Below, piece after piece: positions 34,054 through 45,852 of a stretch of 64,000 nucleotides of DNA (positions are counted from its first letter, which is position 1; every line of letters begins with the position of its first letter). Origin of the DNA: Trichoderma breve (taxonomy: Eukaryota; Ascomycota; Sordariomycetes; Hypocreales; Hypocreaceae). The position numbers were made by a program, and so were the translations under genes. The stretch spans positions 1,178,001-1,242,000 of the forward strand of contig NW_026611593.1 of assembly GCF_028502605.1 (NCBI RefSeq). The letters are read 5' to 3'. The notes under the pieces were generated by a model. It did no database searches. It was not told the DNA's origin and saw only the letters and a list, made by a program, of their open reading frames with translations.

Positions 34054-37000
34054 TTAGTGCATCCTTCTGAGCTCTTCTATCATGTTCCGCATGTCTTCCA
34101 CGCTTGGTCCCAGGCCTTCGCACACCAGCCCTTGCTGGTTCTCGTCCAAGTCCAAGAACCTCTCTATCATCTCACCGTCCACGAATCGGAAAGGGGCTGT
34201 ACCATCTCTAGCCTGGTTTCTAAACGCCCGCCAAGTGTCAAACGACAGGTTTCCAGGTGTCTGGATATACTCTTGTAGCCTTGATTGGAACGTCATCAGC
34301 AAATCCTGGTACTTGGGGGCAATATCGCCGTAGAGGTAAAGAGTTCCCTCAATCTATTTGTCCAGTTAGTCAGTTTCAGCCCGCTATCCCTTGAGAGATA
34401 GGTATAAGACTTACCGAGCCCAAAAATGCTTTTGGTACCACAATGGCATTTTCAGCAGGCGCAACCTGGATCTTCCGAATTCGGTTGATCTGTTCCCCAA
34501 TGTTGAGTTCGCTTATAATCTCCAGCTGGCTACGGTCTTGCTCTGTAGGCGCTTCTAGATTTTGCCTGAGCACAATGATATTGCCCTGAGCATCCGCTTC
34601 CAGCCACCTAGAATCGTCCAGTGCGCTGATCGATGTAGTCCAAGCTTGTTGATAGTGTCTAGCCTTCTCTTCCAACGTTGCCTTCTTACCATCTTGACCC
34701 GGTGTAAATTCAACAAGAGTAAGGGATTGCATAAGATCACCAATACCGATGATGTTCCCAGAGATGTCCAGATCGACTGGGAATGATGCGGGGCGGAACG
34801 ATGCGAGCTTCTTTAAACTGGCGGCCGTCGACGTCTCTTGGGTGAAAGAATAAACAACCACCGTTTTAGTCAGTCCAGCGACAATGTAGTCATCCATGAT
34901 GGCTAGGCAACGGCACACTCCTTTCAAGTTATGGGAGGCGATTTGGTACAACTGCCGCGACTCGTCGACACCAAGGACCAGTATTCTGCCTCTCGTCTCT
35001 CCTGCTTCCTCTGTGCCAGGGTCTGCGACAAAACTCGTGCCGACCAAGAATCTCTCGGCCAAGACGCCATTACTGTCAGGTAATTCGGCCCGAATTATGC
35101 ACTCGACCAGCTCCAATGACGAGGAGGCATTGAGCTCAAATGGCTTCCCTAGCTCCTGGAAGATGATCTCATCGACTAGTTTGATGGTGCTCGTAATGAC
35201 CTCCTCGTTGTCAGCCAGCTCCTTTCTAATACAACCCAGTCCAAAAGCCTTCAAGCCCGGTGAATAAGCTACACGACGGACGGTCTCGCTCATAGGGAGT
35301 GCTTTGACGTGGGTAAGCCTTTCGTTATCAACCTGACAGATCCTGATATGATCTTCTGTTGATAACACGATAGAGTCTGGGAAGGCTTCCGAGTCGAACG
35401 GGGCCACGAATGTCGCGTCATCAGCCGTAGTCGCTGAGTAGACAACACGCCCTTCTGAACTGTAGATTAAGCTAGCATGCTCTGTAGTCGCAAACACGTT
35501 GCAGATCCCGTCCGCTCGGGGTAGAACGTGTAGCCGTGCCGGACCGCTTCCCAGTGTGACTGTCTTCCTACCAGATACTGAGAAGCCTTTAACCGAGACA
35601 TTGAAGCTGATGAGATTTCCGTCTTCCAATGCCACCAACATGGTTGGGCCCGAGATGTCAGGCGGATGTAGCTGGACGAGCGCCACATCCCGTGGAACTG
35701 AAGAACTGTCGTCTGTCTGCCTCAGTGGCTCACCGTGGAGTGGTGTTAAAGTCGCCAGATCTACAACTGAAATCGTTCCCGAAGTCCACCAACCTACCAC
35801 ACCAAAGTCTTGAGGTTCGCGCGCCGCATGTAAGCAGGATATTTGATCGGGTTGTCCGGATACCGAATCTTGTGTAGCGTTTTGGATAACCGCCTTTAAG
35901 CCGTCAAGAAGGTTTAAGGATACCAATATTGATCCATCTATGGACAGCAAAGCCCACTTGGTATTGGCAGACGCCGCCGTGATCACTTTGCCTTCGGGTG
36001 ACTGCCATGAGCCCAAAGAAGCCCCGCTGTCAGGGTCCAAGAGATTGACAACTCGAGGTGTTATTTGCAGCAGCTGGCCGTTTGGCAGGTTTGCAGCCAA
36101 GAGCGTTTCCGATTCGAGATCCATTCCCTGAAAGGAAAAGAGCTCCTCAATGTTATCGGGCTCAAATCGGAGAACTCGAGTTCCAGTTAGCGTGGATATG
36201 ACAACGGTATCGGCCTTTTCCGAGTCCACTGATCGCAAGGTGAATAGCCCCCTAGTGCCCTGGATTTCATCCAAGAGACCACGGTCTTCAAGGCCAACAC
36301 CGCTGCGAATGCTCCGTAGGCTTCCATCCTGGTAAGCACCACAGCCGGCCACAATCCTCGCCTGCCCTGATGAAAACGTGTTGCCAGACTGTGCGTCTCC
36401 CTCTCTGTTTCCCAGATCCATGATGGTAAAGTCCATGATGGGCGCGTTGTTGGATAAAACTTTGACAAGAGTCATTTGCTGGGTTTCAATATCGATGTGT
36501 AATAGCTGAGAGTCGCCATGATGTGAACCAATAAACAAGAGATTATTTCCCATGTAAACCAAGCTAGATGCTCTTGATGTATATCGGCTCGAATCTGGAA
36601 AAGATATCGGATGGACTTCCATGCCAGTGACCACCACACCAGTTGATTCATTAGTAGTCTTAATTTCAAGTAGATCAAGACGGCCGTAGTCGTCGGCCAA
36701 GAAGTAATGCGTCCCGTCATACTCAGCCCAAGCAACATATATCTTAGGGTCCTCAATGGTGGAGCTCACGCTCGAATATGTGAGGCTGTCGAAATATGTG
36801 AGAAGCGTCTCTCCAACCACAAGAAGGCCGCCTAGATGTGCCCTGGCTCCCTCGTTATTGCGCACATGGTATCGCTTCTCCTCAACAACTGGAACGGGTA
36901 TGAGCATGGACGCATAAGGATCACGAATGACCTCGTCCAGTTCTCTGTCTTTTGGGTCGAACTTGGACGAAGCGGCGCCCTTATCGTCATCCGTCAGTCG

Positions 37001-37660
37001 ATAAATAGCAACCCGAGCTTCTTCGCGGTCGAGCTGGTTCTTGTAGAGAAACGCGATTCTCGGATGGCCGGTGCGACTGTGTAGGAATACGCTCGACTTC
37101 ATCCATAACTCAGTCAACCGGACCTGGTCCAGCACTTCAAGCTTCGTGGTCGACCCCTTGCGTATCCGCAGGCGAAAGACGTTCAGCACCCCCTCCCAAA
37201 GGTGCATGGCCATAAACTTGCCAGTGGGGTCCACAAGGCATCTATTTTGGCTTTGCGATTGCCGCATATAGGGTTCTGCTGAATCGTGTATTGTCTGCTC
37301 GACAGCATCTAGCTGGTTTGTTTCAGAGTTCCAAGCTATATTGAAGTACTGCAGCCTATCTGTGCCAATGAACAGAAGGTCTGTAGCGGAATCCTTGGGC
37401 TGCAGCCGCTCGAGCATGTCTATGGTACCATGGATAACTTTTGTGTGGAGGCACGTCATGCCCTCCTCGGTGACTCGCCATATCTCCAGTCGATTTGCTT
37501 TTCTGTGCGTTGGTACGAGTGAGCAAATGATATGTAGGCAATCGGAAGCCGTAGGAAACACTCACGCAACGACCAAATCCTCGATATCTGGAGACAGGAA
37601 CCGGATGCGCAGGGCATGCCTGATGCTGGTAGGCTTGTGGACTGGCGCGACATACGCCAT
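34054..37660 (-). CDS. DDB1/CPSF-A family protein (UV-damaged DNA-binding protein 1 homologue)
   Basis: Exons 37660-37566, 37502-34415 and 34353-34054 give 1160 aa, the usual size for this triple beta-propeller family. The N-terminus MAYVAPVHKPTSIRHALRI and KANRLEIWRV lead into propeller repeats (DLLFIGTDRLQYFNIAWN, NLLFIGSHHGDSQLLHI). The C-terminus has the family ending IEGTLYLYGDIAPKYQDLLM, followed by an alpha-helical tail ending EDMRNMIEELRRMH. DDB1 is the adaptor of CUL4 ubiquitin ligases, acting in DNA repair, replication licensing and chromatin silencing in the nucleus. CPSF1 and SF3B3 share the fold but are longer or differ at the ends, so DDB1 is preferred. It is divergent from the Zip2-like gene. 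Confidence 0.88.
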
Positions 37661-38370
37661 GGTGGAGGGACGAAGTGGAAGAACGAATCGACTGCGAAAG
37701 AGAGAAATGCTGCAGGCTTTATTGCACAGGCTACATGGAAGGGCCCTGATGCTCCGAACGGCCCAAGGATGAAGCTTGAGAGCTGTTGCGTCAAGCTGGG
37801 GATCGCAACTGGGCGGGATGTTTATCACTTATCGGAGATAGGCAGCCCGCCATATGTAAGCGGCTTCTAGCACCTTGTATTGGCGTTGATTTGGCGGGGC
37901 AGGAAGCCACTTTTAGTGGGGTGGTCCCCTGTAACCCGTCACTGGCGCTGCTTATAGCTAAAGTCCATACGGCAAGCCTCATTTGCGTTTGCTACTCTGC
38001 AGGGTATGTTGGTCGATGTCGACTGCAGGTTGATGCCTGCTGAACATCTTCCATAACAGAGCCCTGAAGGCGTAAGAGAATTCTGTAAATATCTGTGTCA
38101 AGAGCTCTCTATAAGGTAGCTTGGATTCTCTGTGATAGATTAAAGCTGGTGTCATATCATGGGTCACGGGAGGGATGTTATCGATATCTGTCGCTTTCCC
38201 TATCAATCAATCATCTCTCCTTCCAAATCTTTTGTTGTAAACTGATTGCTCACAATCAAGAATAATCATTCACCCTCATCCAATATCGTACTCATCATAG
38301 GTACTAACCGATTCTTCTTTATATGTCGCAGCCATAGGAACCCAGGAATAAACGAATATTGGTATTCGGC
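37661..38370. promoter_or_regulatory. bidirectional promoter region, DDB1-family / Zip2-like gene
   Basis: The 710 bp between two divergent starts. No gene, RNA or clear TATA element is recognised; open frames here are short shadows. Confidence 0.4.
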
Positions 38371-41105
38371 ATGGCATCAGCCCCAGGCAAACCCATCGAG
38401 AGAACAGAAACGGCTGACGAATATGGCCGTCGCGAGAAGTGCTTCAGAAACCATAGGCGACACCCATTTACGTTCCAATCCCATGTGACAGACATACAGA
38501 GCACAAGAGAGACTACCGAAGCAGATGGGTTTGTATCCCAGCCGGGATTGAAGATGGTTCCTCTTCCAAACCCACAACTAACAGGAGAAGTATTCGACCA
38601 GCATCAACATCACCGGGAGAATCTCGAGAAGCTTCTCCACGATTCTCCATCAAAGATTTCCCTATCAGCTACCAATAATTTTACAAAAGAACTTTTTCTT
38701 CCTGTCGGCGAGCTGGACTTGGGGTCTTGTCATGAGAGTGATGTCCGAGAGTACCTACGCCAGGTTCATACCAAGAGGTACAGTGATCCTTTAAAGCAAT
38801 GGATCCCATTCACTTGCACAAGGCCAGATAGAGATGAAAGCCTCAAGTTTCCACCTGGTCTTACCCTGTTATGGAAGCTTCTGCATCGTGAACTTGACAC
38901 AGATAAACCTACCTTATCAAAGGACGCTGTGAATCTTGTGAGAGAACAAAGCAAATCGCTGACAGTTTCCGAACATGAGATTTTGCCCCTAGAGCAAACA
39001 AAAATCAAGCCTGTGAGTCAACTTCACTACTTGGATCGCCATTGCCCACCGCAATTGACAGCCTATAGTATCAATACAGCTGCCTGGATCCTATCTCGCC
39101 CCCCTTGTCTCCAGTTTCAGACGACACTGTACCGTTCATTCCTGATGGTGGTGCGGCGGTCGTTGATCTTGTGTCAGAACCAAGTAGCCCTGACCGCACC
39201 GCGCTCGAGGCCGTTCAGCGTGACCTGGATTCAGACCCTATTATTTCGTCCACTTTCATGACATCACCAGCCGCAAGAGAATTACCACAACTCTTCCAAA
39301 CATGTCACACCCTGTTTCAAGAGGCCAAAGTCGAGGCTCCTGTCGTCTTTACTAGCTCTGATACCCCAAGTGAAGCCAACGCGTTCACTGATATCCACCT
39401 GCCTCTAATTGGTGATGACGGCGAGAATGTCTCCAAGTCACTCCATGAAACAGGGCATTTTGAAGATGCTTTCATGACACTGCTTGAGGACCGACATTAT
39501 TATGCTAACCAATTGGTGAACCAAGAGGGTTTTCATCCAGCTGACTCCCTATGTCGTGCTCCCGTCCCTCTACTTGATTTCGACATCCCACCTCCTGAAT
39601 GGTCCCTTAGGCACTTTACCGCGAAGACTCATTTTGCATTCTTGAGAAAAAGTATGCCTCACTGTTTTAATATCTTGCCAGTTCCGCGGGATCCATCTTC
39701 AGAATCTTCTCTCAGATGGGCAGTTTTCCCTTTAGAGAAAATGCGGCCAATCATGGTGGATGAAATCGCGGCGTCAGATGATATCATTGCAAAACATCTT
39801 TCTCTTGATTCTACCCCTCTTATAAGCAGTCTTGATTTCGTTTCGATAAAGCCAAATTTGGATGTCCTATGTATTCAACACGACGAAGAAATCGAATCGG
39901 TATTCTTATTGAACGACGAAGCGGACGAAGCACCCGTTGCTAGCACCCAGCATCACCAGGGCCCAAATTGGATAAACTCGGAGCAAGAAAACGAAACAAG
40001 CATCTCGGAAACTAGGGATTCTCATGAAGTCAATCGCCCAACTAGTAGGAAACTCGACGACGATGGCACAAGAATATTACCAAAGTCTTACGATACGAGT
40101 GCCACGAGCATCCTCCTCCACAACTTTATGGAACTTAGGGGCATGAAAAGACCGCGCCTCAATACAGAGCCCGCTGGGATGAGTCAATGTACAGGTACTT
40201 TGCCGTCTATCCCTGGCAACGAAGCATCTGCAACCAACGATCGCGAAATAGTACCTCTCCAGATGACTGAAGAGATGCCTCCCGCGCCGATTCCCAACAT
40301 TGAGATACCATCCGAGAAGTCGTCTTTTATCATCTCTGTTGATCTTGCTAGGCCAATATTGAGACGATTAGAGAGTATGTGGGCTCCTGAGAAGTTAATC
40401 GACGTTGACTTTTCGCGCCACAACACTACCGCCAGATTACCAGGCGTTACTCAGCCCAAAGAGACTGTCTCGCCTTTGAGTTTTGAAGCTGATATATCCC
40501 TTTCGCCTGGAACAGGAATCATCATCACGAATCTTCTCAAGGTCAGGCAACGTTCCCTTCCAGGCTCCCAATCTCAAACTCCACTACGGGAGCGTGTGCA
40601 GAAAGTGAGCCAGAGATATGAAACTCTGATTGTTCTAGTATCAGAATCGCAGCCCAAGGGAGAGCTTATGGGAACAGTGGCTCCGTCGGATACAGCCGCT
40701 TATGCTGAGTTTTTGAACTTTGCAGTTGCACTTGATGGGGACGTCGATGTACATTTTATTCCAGGGGCAACAGAGACAATGGCCTCGTGGGTTTTGGCTT
40801 ATATGTGTCAATATTCCTCAAGATCCGAAGGGCTATCAAGGTTTTTGTCTTCTGAAGAAACTCCGTGGGAATTATTCCTCAGGAGAGCGGGCATGAATGT
40901 AACCGCTGCCAAGGTGCTTTCCAAAACGCTTTTCGAACAGGGTGGAGCGTCGGGACTTGCCGTGTTTCTCAACATGTCAGTGCCAGAACGAGTTGCCAGA
41001 TTTGGACCATTGCTTGGTGGAGAAAAAGGGTTGCTCCTGACAGCAAAAGCAATAGATCGAAGATGGGGAGACCAGCCTCCTCAGCATATTCCTTTCGGAC
41101 GGTAA
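38371..41105 (+). CDS. probable Zip2/SHOC1-like XPF-fold protein (meiotic ZMM factor)
   Basis: Exons 38371-39012 and 39069-41105 (donor GTGAGT, 56-bp intron) give 892 aa. Most of the protein is divergent and probably disordered. The last 250 residues look like an ERCC4/XPF-type nuclease fold followed by tandem helix-hairpin-helix. YETLIVLVSESQ opens the core strand, then VDVHFIPGATETMASWVLAYM, then ELFLRRAGMNVTAAKVLSKTL and FLNMSVPERVARFGPLLGG, with a RRW end. No XPF catalytic ERKxxxD motif is visible, as in Zip2/SHOC1, which stabilise meiotic crossover intermediates. The name is inferred from architecture, not from a search; an unrelated fungal-specific family is possible. It sits head-to-head with the DDB1-family gene. 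Confidence 0.55.
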
Positions 41106-41366
41106 ACCTTGGTGGACAACAGTGGCGATGTGAGGATATCTGGCGAAAGAATATATGGATTCTACATTGAAACCAAATGTACGTTTGTCATCTCCCAGTA
41201 CCACCTCTATTCGTCTAGATGTATTAAATGAACGGAACATATATGTCTAGTAAAACAATATACTCAAGAAGATGCCTGTATATGGTGAGGGCATGAGGTC
41301 CTGTATAACCCAAGTCTCCACATTCTTTACTCTGTAAAGATTATACTCGTTCATCTTTGGCTACAC

Positions 41367-42644
41367 TCAGCAGATCTCCCACAAAGGTCGTGGCAGATGG
41401 TCAATGAGAGGAACAGCTTTCTTCAGCTGCGGAACTTGCTTCAAACCGATGTATACTACCCTCTGGGCGTTGGCCAAGGTGACTGACCTTGATGTTAGGC
41501 CGTAATAATCCGAGATGGCATGTGTAAGCCACCGCCTGGAGATGGATGTCAAGTTAGCTTTCTAACATTCACAGTGTGTCACGAGAAAAGGGGGAACTCA
41601 CTTGAAAGCAGCGCTCTCATCATCGCCAAAGGAATCAAACACCAACCCGGAGTCAACCGTCTCCTGTGACACTTGTCGGTGGGCAGTTCTGTATCTTGCA
41701 GCAGCAGCAGCCGCAGCAGCCCTCTTCTCCTGCAAGTCTCTCATTTTGCCGTTACGACCCACAAAGACGATCTCTTCATCATCAGAGTCCATCTCCTCCG
41801 CCGCGCTGTCTACGTCGTCATCATTGCCATTGTCGGCTTGATCCTCAGCCTTTGGCCTCCGACGCTCGTCAACCATGTACTGTCGCACAGGTTCCTCAAG
41901 TGCCTTGACCCAGGTGCGGATTACTGGGCTGCGCTTGGTCGCTTCTCGAAGGTCGCGCGGCACTTCACCTATACCGAGGCCTGTTGCACTGCCGGTCTTG
42001 AGCTGCTGCTTCTTGCGCGCAGCCTGGAGCTTCGCTGTTTTGTCCTGAATGCGCTGGCGCACGCCGTGGTCCCAGAACTGGGCGAGCTGATAAGGGACTC
42101 GGTGGATGGGATGTGTCGGGTGGACTTCCCAGTCGACGGGCTCGGGCGGCTGGACGTTGGGGACGTGCATGAGACGATCTGTAAAGGGGTGATTCCCTTA
42201 TCATCAGCGACCTGTGTCTAAGGTCCTTGAAACTTGTCTGATAAGGCAGTATTCAATACCATTCTCCCATCGCCGACGCTGCCGGCTACCTTCCTTGCCC
42301 TTCAGGACGGCCTCTCTGCGCTTCATACTGTCCCGAGCAGATGGCGGTCTGCGAGGAGCGACAACAGTAACCTGGACTTCCTCAGTAGCGGCTGTGATCG
42401 TGACCTGCTGCCGGCTAGCAGAGCGCTTGGAGGGCGTTGGGAGCGCATCGAGAGGGATCGATAGAGGACTCCCGGTGCCGCGGGCAATGGGTGAAACGCT
42501 GAGCGATTGAAGCGCCGAGATGGTCCAGGCCTCGATGTCGATGGGAGCGCCAGATGACGGAGCAGCTGGGAAGATGATGCTTGCCGTAAGCTGGCTGGGA
42601 GGAGGGGCCTCCTCAGGAGGCGGGACAGCGCTGTACATGGCCAT
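41367..42644 (-). CDS. R3H-associated N-terminal domain protein
   Basis: Exons 42644-42260, 42178-41602 and 41535-41367 give 376 aa. The R3H-associated domain is recognisable from RREAVLKGKEGSRQRRRWEN across intron 1 into DRLMHVPNVQPPEPVDWEV and HPTHPIHRVPYQLAQFWDHG. An acidic stretch (DNGNDDDVDSAAEEMDSDDE) and an alanine run follow. The C-terminal exon (HAISDYYGLTSRSVTLANA) resembles a degenerate R3H nucleic-acid-binding domain. Function is poorly defined in fungi; a nuclear or RNA-linked role is inferred from the domain and basic/acidic composition. Confidence 0.75.
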
Positions 42645-43481
42645 GGTGACGATGACTTTGTTACAGAGGACGTTATCGAGAAGTGAAATCGAAGAGGTGT
42701 CGAGCTGTTTTGATCGAATGGGCCTTTGCGACGGGATTCTAAGTCCTATATCGGATGACAGGCTTGATCAGGGGAAAGATCAGATGCGACGAGCGAGGCA
42801 GCAGCAAGGATTGCCTATCTTAGCTGACGTTGCTCCCTATATCTGCATCGCCAAGCCCACACTTCGATGTCTCCATCGCGTCCCTCCTGACACAGTGTGA
42901 TTCATCAGCTATCTCCAGCCAATCACGGCTCGGGCGCAAGCCATGAGGAGAGATTTACTGGCCTGGGCGGAGGGTTTTGCGCGCACAATTCGCGCGCAAA
43001 GTGGCTGTCTTGTGATAGAGGCGTTAAGTTTTGGCACTGTGTGAGGCTCAAGCATGTTTCTTTATATATATACTAATTGCTCGTAGGATCTCACATGCTT
43101 CATTCTGCTGGACTCGTTACTTGTTTTTGCGTGTCTATTCTCATATGAAGCTGTCCATCACATGGCCTCTCACTGTTCTTTACCATGAGTCCAACATCGA
43201 CATTTCTACATCTTAATCGCACTGTTTACACCTGCCCAATGGACGTATCCAACTCCACCAGCGAATTCCCGTGTCTCCATATCTAGAATAGCCTCTTGTG
43301 ACTCACGTTGAAGGACTCATTTCCAAGAGGGGAGAGAAAACGAAAAGACAAATTCAAATGCAGTCAGACCGGATAATCTCGGCTATTGCAGCAGAGACTG
43401 TAACATTAAATCATTGCTTCATTTGGTGGGTGTGAGCTTGAGATGTGATACTTTTGGTTCGCTTCCCACAAGCATTTGATC
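42645..43481. other. intergenic with a perfect inverted repeat
   Basis: About 840 bp upstream of the R3H gene and downstream of the small membrane-protein gene. It contains a CCAAT at 42919-42923 and the inverted repeat at 42976-43000. An open plus-strand frame (42520-42900) is a shadow extension of the R3H gene and is not supported. Confidence 0.5.
42976..43000. promoter_or_regulatory. perfect inverted repeat TTTGCGCGC-7 nt-GCGCGCAAA
   Basis: Two 9-bp arms (42976-42984 and 42992-43000) are exact reverse complements around a 7-nt spacer ACAATTC, 332-356 bp upstream of the R3H gene start. Each arm resembles an E2F/MBF-like TTTGCGCG site. It may be a dimer-binding regulatory site or a GC-rich hairpin. 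Confidence 0.5.
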
Positions 43482-43814
43482 TTAAGACAAGACCAAAGCC
43501 GCTGCAGTTAAAATCGCACCCGCACCCTCCCAGATCGACGCAGCCTTCCAATCCTGCGCCCAGAATACCGTAGCTGTAAGCAGCCTCATCGGAACAGTAG
43601 CCGCGAAGAACGCAGTGTTGTTTTGGTATGCGGCCAGTGTGTAGTAAATGCCCATGGCAATGGCTGCGAGAGCGTTGCCTTTTACGGCTGGTATGGCGCC
43701 TGTAGGTAGGTTGAGGGACTCAATCATAAGATTTGGTGAGATGAGGGAAGCCCATCCTGATATACACGAGGTTATGCCAAAGGCTAGGATTGTGGCGCGA
43801 GGGATGGACGGCAT
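43482..43814 (-). CDS. small multi-pass membrane protein, unknown function
   Basis: Intronless 110-aa frame made almost entirely of four hydrophobic segments: ATILAFGITSCISGWASLIS, GNALAAIAMGIYYTLAAY, TAFFAATVPMRLLTATVFWA and EGAGAILTAAALVLS. The short loops carry few charges. It looks like a small fungal membrane protein family that I have seen as uncharacterised; I do not assign a function. The start ATG gives MPSIPRATILAFG with no obvious cleavable signal. Confidence 0.6.
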   Translation of the reverse strand: MPSIPRATILAFGITSCISGWASLISPNLMIESLNLPTGAIPAVKGNALAAIAMGIYYTLAAYQNNTAFFAATVPMRLLTATVFWAQDWKAASIWEGAGAILTAAALVLS

Positions 43815-44480
43815 GGCAATGGGTCTTGATAGGGATGCGATGTTATTATTGAATTCAGGAATAAGAGATGGAGCAGTGGTTATCTGTCTTGAATCTCAAA
43901 GTCGAGATCAGCTCCGTTAAAATACCTGCTTCATACGTGGTAGCATCGAGTTCTTATTATCCAGGAATAGGTAAGCTTATTTGATCAGCTAGACAAGCTA
44001 GTGAGACTAGAGTAAGACGGAAGACGGATATGAAACTAATTATAGTAGAGCTTTTATTTCATCGGATGTGGAGGTTTCAATTAAGCCGCGAGATCTGGTT
44101 CAGAAGACACAATGCAGGGCGCGGATGCTTCCTCAAAAGATCGGCAACCATAACTCTTATCACTTCATAACAGCTCTTTTGCGGTTCCTAACTGTCAATA
44201 TGCGCCTATTAATAATTTATTCAATTAAGTGTTCAACAACATTATATACTTATGGGAAGCTGAAATACAAAATGGTTTTTCATTGTTGGCAAGATCTAAG
44301 AATAAAGTCGGTTGTAGACTCCACCTCGATTAAGACAGTAACATGCTCCATGTTTCTTACCAAGGGAGCACAAAAATACTTTAACATGCTGTTGTGCTTT
44401 CAGTCTGTTGGAGCTCTAGCATATTTCCATTACCCACGTATTGTCTTCGCCATGAACAATGGCAAAAAGAGCAAAAAGAA
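43815..44480. other. non-coding intergenic
   Basis: About 670 bp of AT-rich sequence. A 165-codon plus-strand open frame (44068-44565) overlaps the tRNA and has no motif, so it is rejected. Confidence 0.5.
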
Positions 44481-44562
44481 TGCCGTAGCGAGGAATCGAA
44501 CCTCGGCCGTCAGTGCTTCGCTTGGTCCACAAACTGATATACTACCACTATATTACTATGGC
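44481..44562 (-). tRNA. tRNA-His (anticodon GTG) with an 11-nt intron
   Basis: Read on the minus strand, the 5' arm GCCATAG (44562-44556) pairs with CTACGGC at the 3' end. The D loop is AGTGGTAGT. The anticodon stem is TCAGT/ACTGA with loop TT-GTG-G; the anticodon is at 44530-44528. An intron of 11 nt (44526-44516) follows the purine after the anticodon, the canonical position. The T arm is CGAGG-TTCGATT-CCTCG. The discriminator base is A. One acceptor pair (A4 opposite C69) is mismatched and the D stem is AT-only, so a decayed copy is possible. Confidence 0.75.
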
Positions 44563-45030
44563 TAGTGCTCTTGAGAGTGGCTCCGAGCTTGTTATTTCTG
44601 TTCATAAAGTGCAATCTGTCGTGGGCCGGAATCCTCATCAAAGTCTGAAGATACAACAGGGTGCTAACCGGCCCTCTAAGCGCTGACAATCATCCCTGCT
44701 TATGTCTTGCGTTCAGGTTTAAAGATGCTCTTACGTTATAAATAATTGCAAGATCACGATGGTAATTGGTAAGGTATTGATATAAATAAAACAAGCATCA
44801 CACGTGGTGATGGAATAAAATAGACGCCGCGTGCAGTTATAAAAGTCGATTCGGTTAGATGGCGAGATCTGCTTCTCAGATCTAGCAATCTAGGTACCAG
44901 ATGTGGCGGGTGGGTCGTACGCATTCCTCTATGGAGGGGCACGACATTTTCAACACGACTGACACGCAGCTTACTAGCACTGCACGACATCACGCCTCAA
45001 GCTGTCACCAGCATCACCACCGCCCAAACG
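44563..45030. other. non-coding intergenic before PSF2
   Basis: About 470 bp between the tRNA and PSF2. It contains the tRNA upstream region and the PSF2 promoter; no further gene is seen. Confidence 0.45.
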
Positions 45031-45852
45031 ATGGCTTTGCCTCTCCCCCTGGGCCTGGTGCCTTCAGAGGCCGCCTTTCTGTGCGAAATGGAGCTCGTCA
45101 CGGTCGTTCCCCGCCAGCGCCTCGAGAGCATTGAGCTTCTCTCGGTCAGCCATTCTAATTCTACACAGCGAGAGCTTCCCTTCGTCTTCGTCTACTGACC
45201 ATATGAACAATAGGGCTCGACTCCCAAGCTTCGTCCGCCACACCGCGCCGACCTGCCTCTCTGGCTAGCAATTCTCCTCAAGAAGCAACGACGCGCCAAT
45301 ATTGTGCCTCCGGCATGGCTCCATCCCGATTCCCTTCGCGAAATCGTCACCTACGAAACCGCCATCGATGTCAAGGATTGGGCACCTCCCCCTCCGCCGC
45401 CCGTTAGAGCCGACAGCAGAGGCAATTCGAGGAGACTCAACTCTACAGATACCGATATCATATTGTCGCCTCCGTTTCTGCCGTCCTGCACGACTGCAGC
45501 TCCAGCAGGTGCCCTACCGTACCATTGGTTCGAGTTCGCCGAGATGCTTCTCGCACACGCGAGCGATGATGTTCCGTCCGCCTCAGAAGTTCGCTCTCTT
45601 TTAAGAGATCTGCAGGAAGCTCGATCCGCCAAGATGAGATCTAAAATCACACAGCCTGAAAGTCACGGCGAAGGCGTCACGAGTCTTCGTGGCGTTGGGG
45701 CCATGGAGCTTGCTGAGAGCAGAGGGTTTGTTGCTAGTGTAGCTGAAGGCGTTCGCAAAATCGGTGCAAGTGCCGAAACCACGCGGCGTGAAGAAGAGGA
45801 GGAACATGGCCAAGATATGGACGATGATAGCGACGATGACATGGGTCTTTGA
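45031..45852 (+). CDS. PSF2: GINS complex subunit Psf2
   Basis: Part of the Sld5-Psf1-Psf2-Psf3 GINS ring that activates the CMG replicative helicase in the nucleus. Exons 45031-45144 and 45214-45852 give 250 aa. The N-terminus [20 protein letters not shown] and [14 protein letters not shown], then across the intron [20 protein letters not shown] and [17 protein letters not shown], are characteristic. The donor is GTCAGC, atypical at +3, but the junction is phase 0 and restores the conserved block. The C-terminal 40 residues are an acidic tail ending [10 protein letters not shown], common in filamentous fungi. Confidence 0.93.

Noticed and set aside
44068..44565. 165-codon plus-strand frame in the AT-rich gap
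   Set aside because: It overlaps the tRNA-His on the other strand and has no motif or codon bias.
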